Source: Helochares maculicollis | Taxonomy: Eukaryota; Arthropoda; Insecta; Coleoptera; Hydrophilidae | Assembly (NCBI GenBank): GCA_033557835.1 | Contig: JAWQRO010000491.1 | Span: 1-37,919, forward strand | Direction: 5' to 3' | Length of the DNA stretch: 37,919 bases | Shown: piece after piece, positions 34,357 through 37,919 of the stretch | Numbering within the stretch: position 1 is the first letter of the stretch | Layout: every line of letters begins with the position of its first letter | The notes under the pieces: model-generated | The model's database searches: none | What the model saw: only the letters and a program-made list of their open reading frames with translations | What the model was told of the DNA's origin: nothing | Program-made: the position numbers and the translations under genes

Positions 34357-37300
34357 TCATTTTCCAGCATCTTCTTTTAAGCCAACAGTTTGATTAAAAA
34401 CAAGTAGGTTAGAGCTAGTATCAGGGTCAACTGAAAAGAACCCGATTCTCTCAAATTGAAATTTATCATAAACCTTGGCAGACTTAAGGGATTCATCAGC
34501 GAAGCTCTTTTGAATTTTTAAAGAATCCAGATTGCAATCGCTTAAAAATCCATTGGGTACCTCATTGGGATCTTCTGGATTTTTGTGTTTGAATAAGGAT
34601 TGATATAGTCTGATTTCCACTTCTATTGGTTTACTAACCCAATGTATGAAAGCCTTAGGTTTTGTTTGGATTTTTTCCACTTCAGTGCATTTGCAAATAA
34701 CTTCTATGACCTCGCCATTGTTGTCTTTAATTACATTAGATACTTCCAAGACAAAACCAGCATGTCTTAAACCAACGCTTTGGGTTTTTGTTAATCTTCT
34801 GTATCCCTTATCACCAGTTTCCATAAAATCACTCTTTTCTATGTAAAGTATTTTATCTAAACCCACTTTATAAGATCCTAATTCAGGTTTAGCAGGAAAA
34901 TTTGGTACTAACACTTCTAGAGGTTTATTACTTGGGAAATTTTCTATTGATATCTTCAATGGTTCCAAAACAACCATAGCTCTCGGAGCAGTGTTATTTA
35001 AAACATCCCGTACATAAGCTTCTAACATAGAAGGATCTACAGTGCTTTGAGCCCCTGTCACTCCTAATTGAGCACAGAAGTTATTAATAGCATCGGCTGG
35101 AAAGCCCCTCCTTCTTAAGGCAGTTAAAGTAAATAGTCTTGGGTCGTCCCAATCTGTAATAATCAATAATTTAGTAATACTTTGCAGGGCTATGTAGCTA
35201 TAGTAAACTAATTAGATCAAGAATTGTTATTCAAAATAAATTTTGTTGTATGTTTTGCAAGGTTATTCCTTCTAGATAAACTCACCGCTAACAATTTTTT
35301 CTTCAATTAATTTAGCAATTTTTCTCTTGGATACAACGGTGTAGTTAACATTTAATCTTCCATATTCCCACTGTACTGGGCAGTACATATTTAAGGCATT
35401 GCAAAGCCAGTAGTAGCTGGATCGCCTCGATTGGAATTCCTTGGTACACAAGGAATGAGTGATGTTTTCTATGCTGTCACAAAGGCAATGTGTGTAATCA
35501 TAAGTTGGATAAATGCACCATTTGTCTCCAGTTCGATGATGGGGAATGAACTTCACCCTATATGCCACTGGGTCCATTTTTCCTTCTTCTAATGTAATTT
35601 TAATTCGTAATGTAGCAGCCCCTTCGTCGATTTTTCCATTTTTCATGTCCTAAACAATATCTACTTATGAGTTTCAATATAAGAACTAATTAGCATAATA
35701 AGCCATAAGAGAACTTTACATTAATCCTTATAAACACAGCATTTAATAGAAAATATTGCTAACATAAGTTCATGCAGTTAGTTTAAAGATGAATTGTACG
35801 AAATTTTCAAGTTATCAACTAAATAGTATGCATAGCTTAGCATATTAACACAGTAAATGGATGACATAGGTTAATCCATTATATACCTATTAGTCTTAAG
35901 TACTTTTCTTAGAATTTTTGGTAATGCACAATCACAAAAGTGATTGTAGAGGTTTTGAAAATGCAGTAAAAGTGTTAATTAAAATGACTATGTTAGGATA
36001 TAAATAATTACTTCAAAAAGTTGTAGATTTTCTGACACTGGACGATCTCTCCAAGGCGATGGCTGCGGATTGAATCCTTTCATTTCACTAGCACTCTGAT
36101 GACAAACGTATGCTAACCCAGCTTTAATTAATTGAACTGCCCAGTCATACAGTTGATCAAAATAATCTGAAGAATGTGTAATTTTGTATGGTTTGTATCC
36201 CAACCAAGTTACCATGTCTTTAATGGCAATGAAAAACTTTTCTTCTTCTTTTTCTGGGTTAGTGTCATCATATCTTAAATAACAAATGCCATTGTTCGCA
36301 GCTGCATATCCAAAGTTGATATTAATAGCTTTTGCATGGCCAATGTGTAAGATTCCATTTGGTTCAGGTGGGAATCTTGTTTGCACCTGAAATAGAATAA
36401 ATTAAAAACAATAAGAATTATTGAAATTATAATTTAGAGCATGTAATTTTTAAAATTAGCTTGCAATCTGCTGATTTCGATTGAATGCAAAATCCAGAAG
36501 ATGAACTCTGACCCTTCTGTCATTTTATCTGCAAATACATTGTCATAGATTAACTAATGGCTCACTGTTTCTGCACGCTTTTAATTTTCTGTTTTATTCG
36601 AGCTATTCATGTCTGATAATACCAAAATTTAAAAACATATATTAATGCATCAGCATTCAGAGGCTGGGTAACAAAGTACCCCAGTTACTTTTTGGTAGTA
36701 TGAGAACTTTGCTTTTTTTCACAATGAATGTATTAAAGAAAGCAGCCACTGTAACTGTTCAGAACAATACACTAAAAGAATTAGTATAATATACTCATAA
36801 TTTTTAACACTTACTCTTCCTCCAGTAGCTGCTAAATGCTCTTGTAGTAGCTTATGAGTGTTTTCAGTCACTACATAGCCATCGGTTTTGAAATTTTCTC
36901 CAGGTGCATGAAAATTAATCTTTTTCATGACATCAAGTATGGTTAATCCATTGGATTCTAAAATGCAATAAAATGTATTTTATATTTCTTTAACTATTCT
37001 ATTGCTACAATTCTAAAAAGCAATATCTGTAATTCATACCTGTAGATTCTTCTTTAGCCTTTACTTCAGGCTTTACTTTGGTATCAGGTTTGGCAGGTTT
37101 CGAAGCTTTTTTATCAATTTTAGGAGGTGGTGCCAAGTCAGCTTCCGTTTTTGGTCCTAATAAATCTAACACCTTTAAAAACAAAAATAAATAATAAATG
37201 ACAAAAGATAGAAACTATAATCTAACAATTAAAATACATTTTATAATGCTTACATAAAGAAATACAGCATGAAACATACACAAAATTCATATAAATATAA

Positions 37301-37744
37301 AATTTGAACATAGAAATAAAGTACACAAACATATTTTTGCCAAATATTTACCTGTATATCAATTTCGTTTTTAACTGCTTTTCCATCAGCCCAAGGTAAC
37401 TCAGTTCGAATTTTTTGCATTACCACACCTACATTAAAACGATATCGTTTTTCCAACAATTCATCCTTGTTTTGTTTTAAGTACTTCTCAACGACTTTTT
37501 CAATTTCTTCTGGTGAAACGATGATGCCAACACCACAAAAAGTCTCGAAAGCAGCAACATCAAAATTTTTTATATGTGATAAAGCAAACTCAATTGCTTT
37601 ATCCACACGTAAAGTCGAGTCTAATTTATTTGATACTATATACTTAACAATAGTTGGCAATTGATCATTAATTTGAGGTTTTGTTTTTGTTGCTAAGTGA
37701 TAGAGGAGCATTCCAACACCATTGCTCAATTTTACTTGACGCAC
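34357..37744 (-). CDS. QARS1: Glutaminyl-tRNA synthetase, cytosolic (partial: first exon outside window)
   Basis: Charges tRNA-Gln with glutamine (class I synthetase). Exons (minus): 37744-37352, 37172-37040, 36957-36815, 36386-36012, 35649-35286 and 35153-34357 (TGA). All are in phase with GT-AG introns, encoding 734 residues; animal enzymes have about 775, so only about 40 N-terminal residues are missing. The order is the eukaryote-specific N-terminal appended domain (CGVGIIVSPEEIE, WADGKAVKNEIDIQ); a Lys/Pro-rich linker (APPPKIDKKASKPAKPDTK); the HIGH motif in PPEPNGILHIGHAKA; RYDDTNPEKEEEKF; PHHRTGDKWCIYPTYDYTHC; the KMSKS-type loop VVSKRK; DWDDPRLFTLTALRRRGFP; then the C-terminal beta-barrel anticodon-binding domain, ending LVFNQTVGLKEDAGK. 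The exon at 37744 begins in phase 0 after TTTGTAG, so it is internal, and no start codon is in the window. No truncation or substituted catalytic motif was seen. Confidence 0.97.
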
Positions 37745-37919
37745 CTACAAAGTTTTGAAAATTTTAATATTAAGTTAATTTGGACAATATTATACATACT
37801 TTCTATTGTTATATGAGCAACAATTATTTGCAATATTATACTGGCGATTTCTTTAATAAATAAATTATTCAACTAAGATGATTTGCTTTATGAAACTATT
37901 TCTTAACTTCCTTTATATA

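Overview
This is an AT-rich eukaryotic chromosome segment, most likely from an insect or another arthropod. Its genes are split by GT-AG introns, many only 57-70 nt long. Encoded proteins are closest to animal nuclear and mitochondrial families, and the spaces between genes hold microsatellites and decayed transposons. There is no bacterial, viral or organellar organisation.

Layout from left to right. (1) 2448-4011, + strand: RCC1, the Ran exchange factor, complete except for its short N-terminal exon. (2) 4012-10047: non-coding, with a TIR-bounded repeat (about 6036-6915) and a dead LINE RNase H fragment (about 6990-7441). (3) 10048-12056, - strand: an F-box protein with a leucine-rich C-terminal part. 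(4) 13288-18704, - strand: an 11-finger C2H2 zinc-finger protein with a 3.7 kb first intron. (5) 19179-23470, + strand: a Tctex1-type dynein light chain (DYNLT2B/TCTEX1D2 type), divergent from the zinc-finger gene. Its 3.7 kb intron holds a second, inverted copy of the repeat and a probable hAT relic. (6) 23733-25727, - strand: PACRG, convergent with the dynein light chain gene. (7) 29090-30322, + strand: an intronless protein with the NRF1/erect-wing DNA-binding domain. (8) 30746-31664, - strand: the Rieske iron-sulfur protein of complex III. (9) 34357 to beyond 37744, - strand: cytosolic glutaminyl-tRNA synthetase, with its N-terminus outside the window.

The most interesting locus is PACRG. 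Its last coding exon is present twice, about 0.7 kb apart. Both copies are 161 nt, enter in the same splice phase, are open to a stop codon and have a plausible acceptor. They encode 52 residues differing at 6 positions, while 22 other codons differ only synonymously, so both copies look selected. This predicts two PACRG isoforms with alternative C-termini, which I do not know to have been described. Using the distal exon would bring the PACRG transcript tail to tail with the dynein light chain transcript. Both genes are ciliary/axonemal, and each has a GGTTGCTATGR X-box-like (RFX) motif within 200 bp of its start codon, so the pair looks like a small co-regulated ciliary locus.

All calls come from reading the sequence and from knowledge of the families. 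Exon borders were set by reading frame, splice-site dinucleotides and remembered family conservation. No database search was run.
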